This document shows positions 17,522 through 25,855 of a stretch of 64,000 nucleotides of DNA, in pieces. This stretch comes from Streptomyces sp. NBC_01016. GTDB lineage: Bacteria > Actinomycetota > Actinomycetes > Streptomycetales > Streptomycetaceae. The notes under the pieces were generated by a model, which saw only the letters and a program-made list of their open reading frames with translations, was not told the origin of the DNA and ran no database searches. Position 1 is the first letter of the stretch. Each line of letters starts with the position of its first letter. Location of the stretch: the NCBI RefSeq assembly GCF_026341035.1, contig NZ_JAPEOQ010000002.1:2170001-2234000 (forward strand), given 5' to 3'. The position numbers were made by a program, and so were the translations under genes.

Positions 17522-18289
17522 TCACAGGCCGACGGTCTGACCGCCGTCGACGACCATCGCGTGGCCCGTGGCGAAGGCCCCCAGGTCGGAGCAGAGCCAC
17601 AGCACGGCGGAGGCGATCTCCTCGGGGCGCCCCATGCGTCCGACCGGCTCCTGGGCGATCACACGGGCCCGGCCCTCCGGAGTGCCGCCCGAGAACCGGT
17701 CCATCATCGGGGTCTCGATGATGCCCGGACAGACCGCGTTGACCCGGATCCCGTCGGCGGCGTAGTCCAGCGCCGTCGACTTCGTCAGTCCGATGACGGC
17801 GTGCTTCACCGCGGCGTAGGCGGCCTGCCCGCGGATACCGATCACGCCCGCGCCCGAGGAGGTGTTCACGATCGACCCGCCGCCGGTCTGCAGCATCAGC
17901 GGAATCTGCGCCTTCATGCACAGGAACACACCCCGCAGGTCGACGTCGAGAAGGCGGTCGAACTCTGCTTCCGTGATGTCCGCGAGCGGCGCGGGCGGCT
18001 GCTCGATGCCGGCGTTGTTGAAGGCGATGTCGAGGCGGCCGAACTCCTCCATTGTCTGCTGCAGCGCCGCGGCGATGTCCGCGGAGTTCGTGGCGTCGCA
18101 CTTGACGGACAGGACGCGTCCGCCATGCGTGGCGACCTGGCGTGCCGTCTCGGCGTTGCCCTCCTCGTCGATGCCGGTGACGACCACGTGGGCGCCTTCC
18201 TCGGCGAACGCGACTGCCGTGGCGCGGCCGATGCCACTGCCGGCGCCGGAGATGAAGGCGACCTTGTCCTTGAAGCGCTGTGCGGTCAC
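17522..18289 (-). CDS. Short-chain dehydrogenase/reductase (SDR)
   Basis: GTG start at 18289; 255 residues, standard classical SDR length. It has the cofactor motif [12 protein letters not shown], the catalytic Ser in NTSSGAG and Tyr-x-x-x-Lys in AAYAAVKH, and the C-terminal [10 protein letters not shown]. It is an NAD(P)-dependent alcohol/ketone oxidoreductase. It is a close paralog of the SDR at 42837-43604: both start MTAQRF and share [19 protein letters not shown]. It lies between the zinc alcohol dehydrogenase and the decayed SDR in one leftward operon. Confidence 0.9.
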   Translation of the reverse strand: MTAQRFKDKVAFISGAGSGIGRATAVAFAEEGAHVVVTGIDEEGNAETARQVATHGGRVLSVKCDATNSADIAAALQQTMEEFGRLDIAFNNAGIEQPPAPLADITEAEFDRLLDVDLRGVFLCMKAQIPLMLQTGGGSIVNTSSGAGVIGIRGQAAYAAVKHAVIGLTKSTALDYAADGIRVNAVCPGIIETPMMDRFSGGTPEGRARVIAQEPVGRMGRPEEIASAVLWLCSDLGAFATGHAMVVDGGQTVGL

Positions 18290-18362
18290 GATCTGTCACT
18301 TGCCTTTCTCGGCGGAGAGAGGAGGGCCATGCCGGGCGGCATGACCCTGGTGCGGTGGCCGC

Positions 18363-19379
18363 TCAGGGGGTGAGGAGGGTCTTGACGGCGCGCCGCTCAT
18401 CCATGGCCCGGTAGCCCTCGGCGACCTCCTCCAGCGGCAGGGTGAGGTCGAAGACCTTGCCTGGGTCGATCCGTCCGGTCAGGACGCGGTCGATGAGGTC
18501 GGGCAGGTAGCGGCGTACGGGGGCGGGACCGCCGCGCAGGCCGACGTGGGAGAAGAACAGTTCCTGGCCGTCGACGGCGACCTCGTGCGGCACGCCGACG
18601 AAGCCGACGTTGCCGCCGGGCCGGGCCGCGCGCAGAGCCTGCTGCATGGACTGTTCGGTGCCCACGCACTCGAGCACGGAGTCGGCGCCGATGCCGTCGG
18701 TGAGGTCCTTGATGCGGGCGACGCCCTCGTCGCCGCGTTCGGTGACGATGTCGGTGGCGCCGAATTCCAAAGCCAGCTTCTGCCTGCTCTCGTGTCGGCT
18801 CATGGCGATGATCCGCTCGGCGCCCATTTCCTTGGCGGCGATGACACCACACAGGCCGACAGCCCCGTCGCCGACGACGACGGCCGTGGAGCCGGACTCG
18901 ACCTCGGCGGCGTCGGCGGCCCACCAGCCGGTGCCCATGACGTCGGAGACGGCGAGCAGGCCGGCCCAGTGCTTCTCGTCCGGCACCTCGTCGGTGGCGA
19001 CGAGGGTGCCGTGGGCGTTGGGGATGCGTACGTAGTCGGCCTGGCAGGTGGACATGAACTCGCGGTGCAGGCAGCTCGACTGGAAGCCGTTGCGGCAGTT
19101 CGCGCAGGTGTTGTCGGAGGTGGCGAAGGAGCCGACCACGAACTGTCCGGGCCGTACGTGGGTGACCTCGCTGCCGACCTCTTCCACGAAGCCGACGTAC
19201 TCGTGCCCCATCGGGTGCGGGTCGCCGATGGGCTCCGCGCCGCGGTAGGGCCACAGGTCCGACCCGCATACGCACGTCACGGCGGTACGGATGATGGCGT
19301 CGGTGGGGTGGAGGAGCTTCGGGTCGTCGAGCGTCTCGAAGCGGACGTCGCCGGGGGCGTGGATCACTGCTCCGCGCAT
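18363..19379 (-). CDS. Zinc-dependent alcohol dehydrogenase (MDR family)
   Basis: ATG start at 19379; 338 residues. It shows the medium-chain pattern: catalytic-zinc Cys in CVCGSDLWPY, GHEYVGFVEEVG, a cysteine lobe NTCANCRNGFQSSC, and a Rossmann motif VVVGDGAVGLCGV. It oxidises an alcohol or reduces an aldehyde with NAD(P). It heads an oxidoreductase operon (ADH, SDR, decayed SDR, AKR) and diverges from the second XRE/MmyB regulator. The 287-bp gap carries two operator-like sites, so this operon is the likely regulatory target. Confidence 0.9.
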   Translation of the reverse strand: MRGAVIHAPGDVRFETLDDPKLLHPTDAIIRTAVTCVCGSDLWPYRGAEPIGDPHPMGHEYVGFVEEVGSEVTHVRPGQFVVGSFATSDNTCANCRNGFQSSCLHREFMSTCQADYVRIPNAHGTLVATDEVPDEKHWAGLLAVSDVMGTGWWAADAAEVESGSTAVVVGDGAVGLCGVIAAKEMGAERIIAMSRHESRQKLALEFGATDIVTERGDEGVARIKDLTDGIGADSVLECVGTEQSMQQALRAARPGGNVGFVGVPHEVAVDGQELFFSHVGLRGGPAPVRRYLPDLIDRVLTGRIDPGKVFDLTLPLEEVAEGYRAMDERRAVKTLLTP

Positions 19380-19548
19380 GAGGTGGGTCCTTACGTGCTG
19401 AGAGCGGGCCGCGCGTATCGGCTCCGCCGCTGTGTTCGTCGTCCTGAGGTGACACATCAATTTCCGCGGGGCCCTTGTACCGGCCCCTTGAGATGTCACG
19501 TCTTCCAGGTAACCGCGATTTCGGGCGGGCTGCGAGTCACTGTTGAGG

Positions 19549-19568
19549 GGGGTACTGGCAGGGCACCC
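19549..19568 (+). promoter_or_regulatory. XRE-type operator motif, copy D
   Basis: GGGGTACTGGCAGGGCACCC sits in the divergent region, 170 bp from the alcohol dehydrogenase start and about 100 bp from the regulator start. It is nearly identical to copies A and B at the other XRE locus. Confidence 0.6.
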
Positions 19569-19612
19569 TTCAGAGTGGCGCTGGGGGATTCGGAGAGGCG
19601 TCGCTGCGAATG

Positions 19613-19632
19613 GGGGTACTCCGAGGGCCTCC
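19613..19632 (+). promoter_or_regulatory. XRE-type operator motif, copy D2 (weaker)
   Basis: GGGGTACTCCGAGGGCCTCC matches the core with changes in the right half. It lies 64 bp from copy D and 35 bp upstream of the regulator start, close to the 57-bp pairing of copies B and C. Confidence 0.45.
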
Positions 19633-19666
19633 TTCGACGACGTTTGCTCGGGCTACCGTGGAAAGC

Positions 19667-20551
19667 GTGGATAACCGTGCAGAGGTCCGTGAATTCCTCA
19701 CTTCCAGACGTGCCCAGGTCACCCCCAAAGACGTCGGCCTGCCGGCCGGAACGAACCGGCGGGTGAGCGGACTGCGGCGCAGCGAGGTGGCCACGCTCGC
19801 CGGGGTGAGCGTGGAGTACTACACCCGCCTGGAACGCGGAGGGATCAGCGGAGCATCACCGGAGGTGCTCGACGCGATCGCCAGGGCCCTGCGTCTGGAT
19901 GACGCCGAGCGGGCCCACTTGTTCGACCTCGCGCACGCCGCCAGCCCGGTCGCCAGGCCGCCGCGGCGGCGCAGCGCAAAGGGCTGGACGCCGCACGAGA
20001 GCCTCCAATGGGCATTGGACGCCGTGATCGCCGGGCCGGCGTTCGTCCGTAACGGGCGCATGGACCTCCTCGCGGCAAACCAGCTCGCGCGGGCGTTCTA
20101 CATGGAGGTCTACGACATGCCCGTCCAGCCGCCCAACATCGCGCGGCACGTCTTCCTGGACGAGCGGGCCAGTGAGTTCTACCCGGACTGGGACGCCTTC
20201 GCGGAAGTCACCATCTCCATCCTGCGCACCGAGGCGGGCCGAGACCCTCACAACAAGGAGCTCCACGATCTGATCGGCGAACTCTGCACTCGCAGCGAGG
20301 AGTTCCGCCGTCGATGGGGTGCTCACAACGTCCGCCACCACGGTGCCGGCTTCAAGACCTTCCGGCATCCTGTCGTCGGCGAGGTGACGCTGGCGTTCGA
20401 GGGCCTGGAAATGGCCGCCGAGCCGGGTCTGACCCTGACCATCTACACCGCGGAGCCGGGCTCCGCCTCCGAGGAGCGGCTGCGTCTGCTCTCCTCCTGG
20501 TCTGCGGACGAGTGCCGGACGGAGACGCAGGAGGAACAGCATCGCTCCTGA
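19667..20551 (+). CDS. XRE-family regulator with MmyB-like ligand-binding domain (second copy)
   Basis: GTG start at 19667, chosen to match the paralog start (VDNR-EVREFL-SRRA); GTG 19658 is an alternative. 294 residues. It has the HTH RRVSGLRRSEVATLAGVSVEY and then the MmyB-type ligand domain (WALDAVIAGPAFVRNGRMDLL, RTEAGRDPHNKELHDLIGEL). The start has no clear ribosome site, so it may be translated from a leaderless transcript. Divergent from the alcohol dehydrogenase operon and convergent with the MFS gene at 20620. The protein probably controls both, since an operator-like site also lies upstream of the MFS gene. Confidence 0.87.
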   Translation: MDNRAEVREFLTSRRAQVTPKDVGLPAGTNRRVSGLRRSEVATLAGVSVEYYTRLERGGISGASPEVLDAIARALRLDDAERAHLFDLAHAASPVARPPRRRSAKGWTPHESLQWALDAVIAGPAFVRNGRMDLLAANQLARAFYMEVYDMPVQPPNIARHVFLDERASEFYPDWDAFAEVTISILRTEAGRDPHNKELHDLIGELCTRSEEFRRRWGAHNVRHHGAGFKTFRHPVVGEVTLAFEGLEMAAEPGLTLTIYTAEPGSASEERLRLLSSWSADECRTETQEEQHRS

Positions 20552-20553
20552 CG

Positions 20554-20613
20554 CTGATGATGTGGTGGAGGGCGGGACCGCAGTCGCGGTCCCGCCCTCC
20601 ACCACATCATCAG
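20554..20613. terminator. Bidirectional terminator with a perfect 28-bp stem
   Basis: The arms 20554-20581 and 20586-20613 are exact reverse complements, with the 4-base loop AGTC. The hairpin sits between the converging stops of the regulator (20551) and the MFS gene (20620), so it can end transcription from both sides. No T-run is present on either side, as is common in Streptomyces. Confidence 0.88.
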
Positions 20614-20619
20614 GGGCGC

Positions 20620-21825
20620 TCAGCGACGGTCGCGGGCGGCGAGGATCGTGAGCGGGAGGAAGTAGAGAGCGGAGATGGCCGTGCCGACCACGACGGGGCC
20701 CGTCGCACCGAGCGCCGACTCAAGGGCGAACCCCGCGACCCACGAGCCCACCGCAGTACCGAAGTTGAACGCGGAGGTGCTCAGCGCGGACGCGAGTGTT
20801 GGCGCCTGACCCGCATAACCGACGGCCTTGCCGATCAGGACGGGGTTCGTGGACATGCCGAACAGTCCGAGCAGCGCCACCAGCACCACGGTCACGACCA
20901 GGTGGTGTGAGAAGAGCGCGAGCGCGCCGAGCACGAGGAACGTCATGCCCGCGGAGGTGAACAGCAGCTGGTAGGGGCGGTGCGAGCCGACGCGCCCACC
21001 CAGATAGGAGCCGATCAGCGCGCCGACCCCGTAGGCGACGAGCACGAGCGGCACCGCGGTCGTCGCCAGCCCCGTGTTGGTGACAAGGAGCGGCGAGATG
21101 AAGCTGTACGCGGCCAGGGAGGAGCCACACACGATGGCGCAGCAAGCCAGCGTGAGCCAGACACGACCTTCCCGCAGACTGCTCAGCTCAGCGCGCACGG
21201 AGGGCAGCGGGCCGGACGTCGGGTCTGGTGCCACTTGCCGGTAGACCACGAGCGCGCCGAGCGCGGCGAGGAGGGCGAGCGCCCAGAAGGGGCCGCGCCA
21301 GCCGACGGTCTGTCCCGCGAAGGCGCCCAGCGGAACCCCCAGCACGTTGGCGAGCATTCCGCCGCCCAGGACGATGCCCAGGGCGCGTGAACTGGCCGCA
21401 GGCCCGGCCGCCTTGGCCGCGACGACGGCCGCGACAGCCCAGAAGGCGCCGGTGGCGAGGGCCGTGAGGAACCGCGCGCCGAGCACCACAGCGTAGTTCG
21501 AGGTCAACGCGACGATGACGTGCCCGACGGCGAAGACGAGCAGCGCAAGGCTCAGTGTCAGGCGCCGGGGAAGCTTGAGCGTGAGGACGGCCATCAACGG
21601 GGTGCCGACGATCATGCCGATCGCGAACACGGTGATCATCAAGCCCGCGCCGGCGACGGTGATGTCCAGATCGCGGGCGATCTCGGGAAGAAGGCCCGCG
21701 ACGACGAACTCTGTCGTCCCCATGAGAAAGGTGCCTGCGGCCAGCAGGTAGATCACCAGCGGCAGGCGTGTTCGGGAAGGTGTGGGCGCGGGAGCGGGCG
21801 TGGGCGGACTCGTGACGGTCGTCAT
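20620..21825 (-). CDS. MFS transporter, AraJ/sugar-efflux-like
   Basis: ATG start at 21825 (MTTVTSPPTP); 401 residues with twelve membrane segments. The opening GTFLMGTTEFVVAGLLPEIARDLDI and the loop LTLKLPRRL are typical of the AraJ/SotB/YdhP group of small-molecule exporters. It diverges from the SDR at 22065. The gap holds a TGTCCT-palindrome and an XRE-type operator motif. It may export a product or toxic substrate related to the adjacent reductases; this is inference from position. Confidence 0.87.
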   Translation of the reverse strand: MTTVTSPPTPAPAPTPSRTRLPLVIYLLAAGTFLMGTTEFVVAGLLPEIARDLDITVAGAGLMITVFAIGMIVGTPLMAVLTLKLPRRLTLSLALLVFAVGHVIVALTSNYAVVLGARFLTALATGAFWAVAAVVAAKAAGPAASSRALGIVLGGGMLANVLGVPLGAFAGQTVGWRGPFWALALLAALGALVVYRQVAPDPTSGPLPSVRAELSSLREGRVWLTLACCAIVCGSSLAAYSFISPLLVTNTGLATTAVPLVLVAYGVGALIGSYLGGRVGSHRPYQLLFTSAGMTFLVLGALALFSHHLVVTVVLVALLGLFGMSTNPVLIGKAVGYAGQAPTLASALSTSAFNFGTAVGSWVAGFALESALGATGPVVVGTAISALYFLPLTILAARDRR

Positions 21826-21900
21826 GGTGGTGGAGCAGAACTTTCTGATCAGTGCGGTGGAAGAAGCGGCGGACACGGCGGCCGCGACGGCAGTCGGGTG

Positions 21901-21917
21901 TGTCCTTGTACAGGACA
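21901..21917. promoter_or_regulatory. Palindromic operator candidate
   Basis: TGTCCT-TGTAC-AGGACA is a perfect 6-bp inverted repeat with a 5-bp spacer, 76 bp upstream of the MFS start. It differs from the XRE-type motif and could bind another dimeric regulator. Confidence 0.4.
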
Positions 21918-21953
21918 CCAGTCCTGCCGCAACTGAGGGAGTCCCGGTCGGAG

Positions 21954-21973
21954 GGGGTACTGAGAGGGACTCC
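21954..21973 (+). promoter_or_regulatory. XRE-type operator motif, copy E
   Basis: GGGGTACTGAGAGGGACTCC, 91 bp upstream of the SDR start, matches the shared core. This places the MFS/SDR pair under possible control of the adjacent XRE/MmyB regulator. Confidence 0.5.
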
Positions 21974-22064
21974 CCAGGCGCAAGATCGCTGCTTAGCGTG
22001 GAAGACCTGAGTGGACGGTGGCCACGCCCCGGCCGCGCACCAGGAACACACCAGGAGAGATGTC

Positions 22065-22730
22065 ATGACGACCATCGCCATCATCGGCGCCGGCCCCGGG
22101 CTCGGTGCTGCCGTGGCCCGCCGCTTCGGCCGCGAGGGATTCTCCGTCGCGCTGATCTCACGTACGAAGGAGAACGTCGAGGCCCTTGCCTCCGGCCTGT
22201 CCGCCGAGGGCATCGAGGCCCGTGGATACACCGCCGACGTGCAGGACCGCTCCGCTCTTGCCGGCGCGCTCGCGGCGGCCGCCGAAGACCTCGGCCCGAT
22301 CGACGTGCTCCAGTACAGCCCGGTCCCGCGCCGGGACTTCCTGCGTCCCGTTCTGGAGACGACGGCCGACGACCTCGGCGCCGCCGCCGAGTTCTCGATC
22401 CTCGGCCCGGCCGTCGCGGTGGGGCAGGTGCTGCCTGCCATGACGGAGCAGGGGCGAGGCACGATCCTGCTGGTGAACGGAGGGAGCGCGGCCCGCCCCA
22501 ACGGCAACGTGGCCGGAACCTCGGTCGCCTTCGCCGGTGAATCCGCGTACGGCCAGCTGCTCCATGAAGCCCTCGCGGAGCGGAACATCCACGTCGGACA
22601 GCTGATCATCCCCGGAGCCATCGGCGGCGGCGACCCCCTGTACGCCCCCGAGGCGCTGGCGGACCGGCTGTGGACGATCCACGTCGAGCGCGGCCCGTTC
22701 CGTACGACCGTCGGCACCGGTTCGGTCTGA
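22065..22730 (+). CDS. Atypical SDR-like NAD(P)-binding protein
   Basis: ATG start at 22065, with GGAGAG upstream; 221 residues. The N-terminus has a Rossmann glycine motif, IIGAGPGLGAAVARRF, and SRTKENVEAL, as in SDRs. The catalytic Tyr-x-x-x-Lys is not intact: the region reads ESAYGQLLHEAL, where Leu replaces Lys, and NNAG is replaced by QYSPV. It may be a binding or regulatory member, or use a different mechanism. Diverges from the MFS gene and precedes a lipoprotein gene by 4 bp, so the two are probably co-transcribed. Confidence 0.8.
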   Translation: MTTIAIIGAGPGLGAAVARRFGREGFSVALISRTKENVEALASGLSAEGIEARGYTADVQDRSALAGALAAAAEDLGPIDVLQYSPVPRRDFLRPVLETTADDLGAAAEFSILGPAVAVGQVLPAMTEQGRGTILLVNGGSAARPNGNVAGTSVAFAGESAYGQLLHEALAERNIHVGQLIIPGAIGGGDPLYAPEALADRLWTIHVERGPFRTTVGTGSV

Positions 22731-22734
22731 CACC

Positions 22735-23262
22735 GTGCGCATACCTGAGAAGCGGCCATCAGTGGGTGGTCGATGGCGGGGCGTGTCCCTGGCGATGTCA
22801 GCGGCCCTGTGCTTCACCCTCGCGTCGTGCACGAACGACACGAACGGGCAAGCAGCAGAACCGAGTTCACGGACAACCACGTCCTCCACGAGCGCCGTGC
22901 AGGGGCACGCCACGCCCATCCACATCAAGATCGGCGATCGAACGGTGTCGGCGACGGTCCGGGACACCCCGACTGGAGCGGCCCTCCTCAAGCAACTGCC
23001 ACGCACGCTGAAGTTCGAGGACCTCAACGGCGCGGAGAAGGTCGCAAAGCTCCCGAAGGAGCTGCCGATGAAGGGCATGCCGGAAGGTGACAACCCGAAA
23101 GTCGGCGACCTCGGCTACTACGCGCCGTGGGGAAACCTCGTCCTCTACTACGGGGACGTGGACTACTGGGACGGCATCGCCCGCATCGGACGCATCGATT
23201 CCTCGGATCTGGCCGCGATCTCCGGCCAGTCGGGCGACTTCACCGCAACAGTCGCGCGTTGA
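22735..23262 (+). CDS. Cyclophilin-like-fold lipoprotein
   Basis: GTG start at 22735; 175 residues. A signal peptide ends in a lipobox, LASC (near residue 32), so the protein is probably anchored on the outer membrane face. After a Thr/Ser-rich linker comes IHIKIGDRTVSATVRDTPTGAALLKQLP and LGYYAPWGNLVLYYGDV, the pattern of the cyclophilin-like (DUF369-type) domain. That fold is not known to have prolyl isomerase activity in this subgroup. Its role is unknown. It follows the SDR-like gene with 4 bp spacing. Confidence 0.8.
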   Translation: MRIPEKRPSVGGRWRGVSLAMSAALCFTLASCTNDTNGQAAEPSSRTTTSSTSAVQGHATPIHIKIGDRTVSATVRDTPTGAALLKQLPRTLKFEDLNGAEKVAKLPKELPMKGMPEGDNPKVGDLGYYAPWGNLVLYYGDVDYWDGIARIGRIDSSDLAAISGQSGDFTATVAR

Positions 23263-23319
23263 CGTCCGGCGGCGGAGTGCTGCGCGAGCGGGCGTTGGCC
23301 CTCCCGCGCGCCGGATGCA

Positions 23320-24096
23320 TCAGCTGTCCTGACTCTCCATCAGGCGCTCCGAGATGGTCGTCGCCGCCTGCTTGATGGCCTTGACGGCGTGCTCGACGTC
23401 CACGTCCCGCCGTTCCTTCTCGTCCCAGGCCGTGCCCACACTGCCCAGCGCCGTCTTCTGGTCGGTGAGGATCGGTGCCGCGACGCCGTAGACGCCGGGG
23501 TTGAACTCCCCGACGGTCAAGGAGTATCCGTCCTTCTTGATCTTGCCAAGGTTGGCCCGGAAGGTGCTCCAGTCGCTCCCCAGGCCGGCGTTCTCGATCT
23601 CGTCGCGCTGGCGTGGGTAGATGGCCTTCAGGCGGTGATGGGGGAGATGCGCCAGGATGACCTTCGAGATGGCGCCTTGGAACAGTGGGCGCCGCTGTCC
23701 GCGGCTGAACCGGTTCTCCGGGCTGTCCGGGGCGCGGCACTCGCCGACGCAGAGCACCGAATCCCGGTACACGGTGCAGAGGAGGGCCGAGTGTCCGATC
23801 GTGTCCACCAGGTCCTCGAGGACGCCGTGACTGGCGAGTAGCAGCGGGTCCGTCTGGCGCATCTGCAGATCCATCTCGATGATCCGCGGGCCGAGGGTGT
23901 ACAGGCCGCTGGTGACGGCGTTGAGCAGCCCTGCCTCGTGCAGGGTCTTGATGTAGCGATACCCCGTCGACCTCGAGGTCTCAAGAGCCTCGAGGATCTC
24001 GGCTGTCGACCACACCGGCTGTTTCTCGCTGAACAGCTCCAGGATGTGGAGCATCTTGGCCAGGCTCGCGCTGCCCTGAGTCGCTGTCTCTGTCAC
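23320..24096 (-). CDS. IclR-family transcriptional regulator
   Basis: 258 residues from GTG 24096. The winged HTH lies at about 12-75 (SLAKMLHILELFSEKQPVWSTAEILEAL, then SRSTGYRYIKTLHEAGLL). The effector domain has LLCTVYRDSVLCVGECR, FQGAISKVILAHLP, and ends with AVKAIKQAATTISERL. The predicted -10 box (24103-24108) puts transcription start on this GTG, so the mRNA is probably leaderless. Its promoter lies inside a 33-bp palindrome that recurs at three other promoters of the island. It therefore looks like the autoregulated local controller of the catabolic genes to its right. Confidence 0.9.
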   Translation of the reverse strand: MTETATQGSASLAKMLHILELFSEKQPVWSTAEILEALETSRSTGYRYIKTLHEAGLLNAVTSGLYTLGPRIIEMDLQMRQTDPLLLASHGVLEDLVDTIGHSALLCTVYRDSVLCVGECRAPDSPENRFSRGQRRPLFQGAISKVILAHLPHHRLKAIYPRQRDEIENAGLGSDWSTFRANLGKIKKDGYSLTVGEFNPGVYGVAAPILTDQKTALGSVGTAWDEKERRDVDVEHAVKAIKQAATTISERLMESQDS

Positions 24097-24099
24097 CAC

Positions 24100-24132
24100 T
24101 GGACAATATCCCGCGATGTGGGATAGCGTCAA
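24100..24132 (-). promoter_or_regulatory. IclR-type operator/promoter, copy 1 (iclR)
   Basis: On the minus strand this 33-bp imperfect palindrome contains a -35 TTGACG (24127-24132), an 18-bp spacer and a -10 TATTGT (24103-24108), with inner arms ATCCC and GGGAT. It aligns over 33 bp with sites at 30051, 34536 and 45305. The operator fully overlaps the promoter, fitting repression, and places the transcription start at the GTG of the regulator. Confidence 0.75.
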
Positions 24133-24204
24133 ATTTTCGGTCCGGGCCCGCACCGTACAGGGTGCCGGTTCAGGCCCGGGGCGTTCTCGTCATGGACCGC
24201 CACG

Positions 24205-25695
24205 TCACACCCGCGGGACCGCCAGGTACTTGTATTCGAGGAACTCCTCGATGCCTACACGGCCGCCCTCGCGGCCGAGCCCCGAGGCCTTGATGCCGCC
24301 GAAGGGTGCAGCGGGGTTGGACACGATGCCGGTGTTCAGGCCGACCATGCCGACCTCCAGGGCCTCGCTCACCCTGAAGCCGCGGTCCACGTCCTGCGTG
24401 AACAGGTAGCCGGCCAGGCCCCACGGGGTGTCATTGGCCATGCGGATGACCTCCTCTTCCGTGTCGAACGGAATGACGGGAGCCACCGGGCCGAAGATCT
24501 CCGTGGTCAGGAGGTCCGACTGCACCGAAACGTCCGAAAGGACGGTGGGGGAGTAGAAGTAGCCCGCACGGTCCGGCCGGTTGCCGCCGCAGACGACCTT
24601 CGCGCCCTTGTCGACGGCGTCGTCGACGAGTTCCTGCACCTTCCGCAGGGCCTTCTCCTCCACGAGGGGCCCGACTTCGGTGCCCGGCTCCAGGCCGTCG
24701 CTCACTGCCAGCGAGTCCAGTCGGGCTGCGAGGCGGCGGGCGAACTCCTCGGCGACGGGCCGCTGGGCGAAGATCCGGTTTGCGGCGGTGCAGGCCTCGC
24801 CCATGTTGCGCATCTTGGCTGCGAACGCCCCTTCGACGGCGCGGTCGAGGTCTGCGTCCTCGAAGACGATGAGGGGTGCGTTGCCGCCGAGTTCCATCGA
24901 CGAGCGCATGACGTGCTGGGACGCCTGCTCGAGGAGGCGTACTCCAACCTCGGTGGATCCGGTGAAGCTGATCTTGCGGGCGATGCCGCTCGACATCCAC
25001 GGGGAGACCACCGAGGACGCCTTGGTCGTACACACGATGTTGAGGACACCTGCGGGCAGTCCGGCCTCGATCAGGATGTCCGCGAGCGCCAGGGACGACA
25101 GCGGGGTGAGTGCGGCGGGCTTGAACACGATCGTGCAGCCCGCCGCGATGGCCGGCCCGATCTTGCGGGTGCCCATGGCGAGCGGAAAGTTCCACGGCGT
25201 CACGAGCACACAGGGGCCGACGGGTTCGCGCGAGACGAGGATGCGGTTCTTTCCATCGCCAGTCGTCGTTGCGTCGCCGCCGATGCGGACGGCTTCCTCG
25301 GAGAACCAGCGGAAGAACTCGGCGGCGTACGCGACTTCGCCCTTGGCCTCGGCGAGCGGCTTGCCCATCTCCGTCGTCATGATGAGGGCGAGCTGGTCCT
25401 GTCGCGCCATCAGGAGGTCGTATGCGCGGCGCAGGATCTCACCGCGCTCACGGGGGGCCGTCCTGGCCCAGTCGTTCTGTACCCGGCCCGCGGTTTCGAT
25501 CGCACGCAGGGCGTCATCGGGACCGCCATCGGCCACGGTCGCGATGACTTCCTCGGTGGCCGGGTTGACGACGTCGAAGCGGGCGCCGGACGCGGCGTCG
25601 CCCCACTGGCCGTCGATGAAGACGCCGGTGTTGACCTTGGCGATTGCCTCACGTGCCTGCTCGGAGCTGCCGGGGGCGCTGACGTTGCTGGGCAT
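24205..25695 (-). CDS. NAD(P)-dependent aldehyde dehydrogenase (succinate-semialdehyde type)
   Basis: ATG start at 25695; 496 residues. ALDH landmarks: WNFPLAMGTRKIGPAIAAG, FTGSTEVG, the general base in MELGGNAP and the catalytic Cys in MGEACTAANR. EACTAANR together with the C-terminal PFGGIKASGLGREGG resembles the succinate/glutarate semialdehyde dehydrogenase group. It should oxidise a semialdehyde to the dicarboxylate. It is the last gene of a leftward operon: kinase, class II aldolase, racemase-like protein, ALDH. Confidence 0.9.
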   Translation of the reverse strand: MPSNVSAPGSSEQAREAIAKVNTGVFIDGQWGDAASGARFDVVNPATEEVIATVADGGPDDALRAIETAGRVQNDWARTAPRERGEILRRAYDLLMARQDQLALIMTTEMGKPLAEAKGEVAYAAEFFRWFSEEAVRIGGDATTTGDGKNRILVSREPVGPCVLVTPWNFPLAMGTRKIGPAIAAGCTIVFKPAALTPLSSLALADILIEAGLPAGVLNIVCTTKASSVVSPWMSSGIARKISFTGSTEVGVRLLEQASQHVMRSSMELGGNAPLIVFEDADLDRAVEGAFAAKMRNMGEACTAANRIFAQRPVAEEFARRLAARLDSLAVSDGLEPGTEVGPLVEEKALRKVQELVDDAVDKGAKVVCGGNRPDRAGYFYSPTVLSDVSVQSDLLTTEIFGPVAPVIPFDTEEEVIRMANDTPWGLAGYLFTQDVDRGFRVSEALEVGMVGLNTGIVSNPAAPFGGIKASGLGREGGRVGIEEFLEYKYLAVPRV

Positions 25696-25855
25696 GACAG
25701 TCCTTCAGTTCCCTTGGTGTGTCGGTCTCTGGACGGTGGAAGCCGGGGCGCTGGCCGTGGTCGTGCTCGGGCGGCCGTTGTCCCGGACGGACAAGCGGGA
25801 GCCGATACGCCGCAGCACAGGGCCATGTGAGCCCTGTGCTGCGGTACGGACAGGT

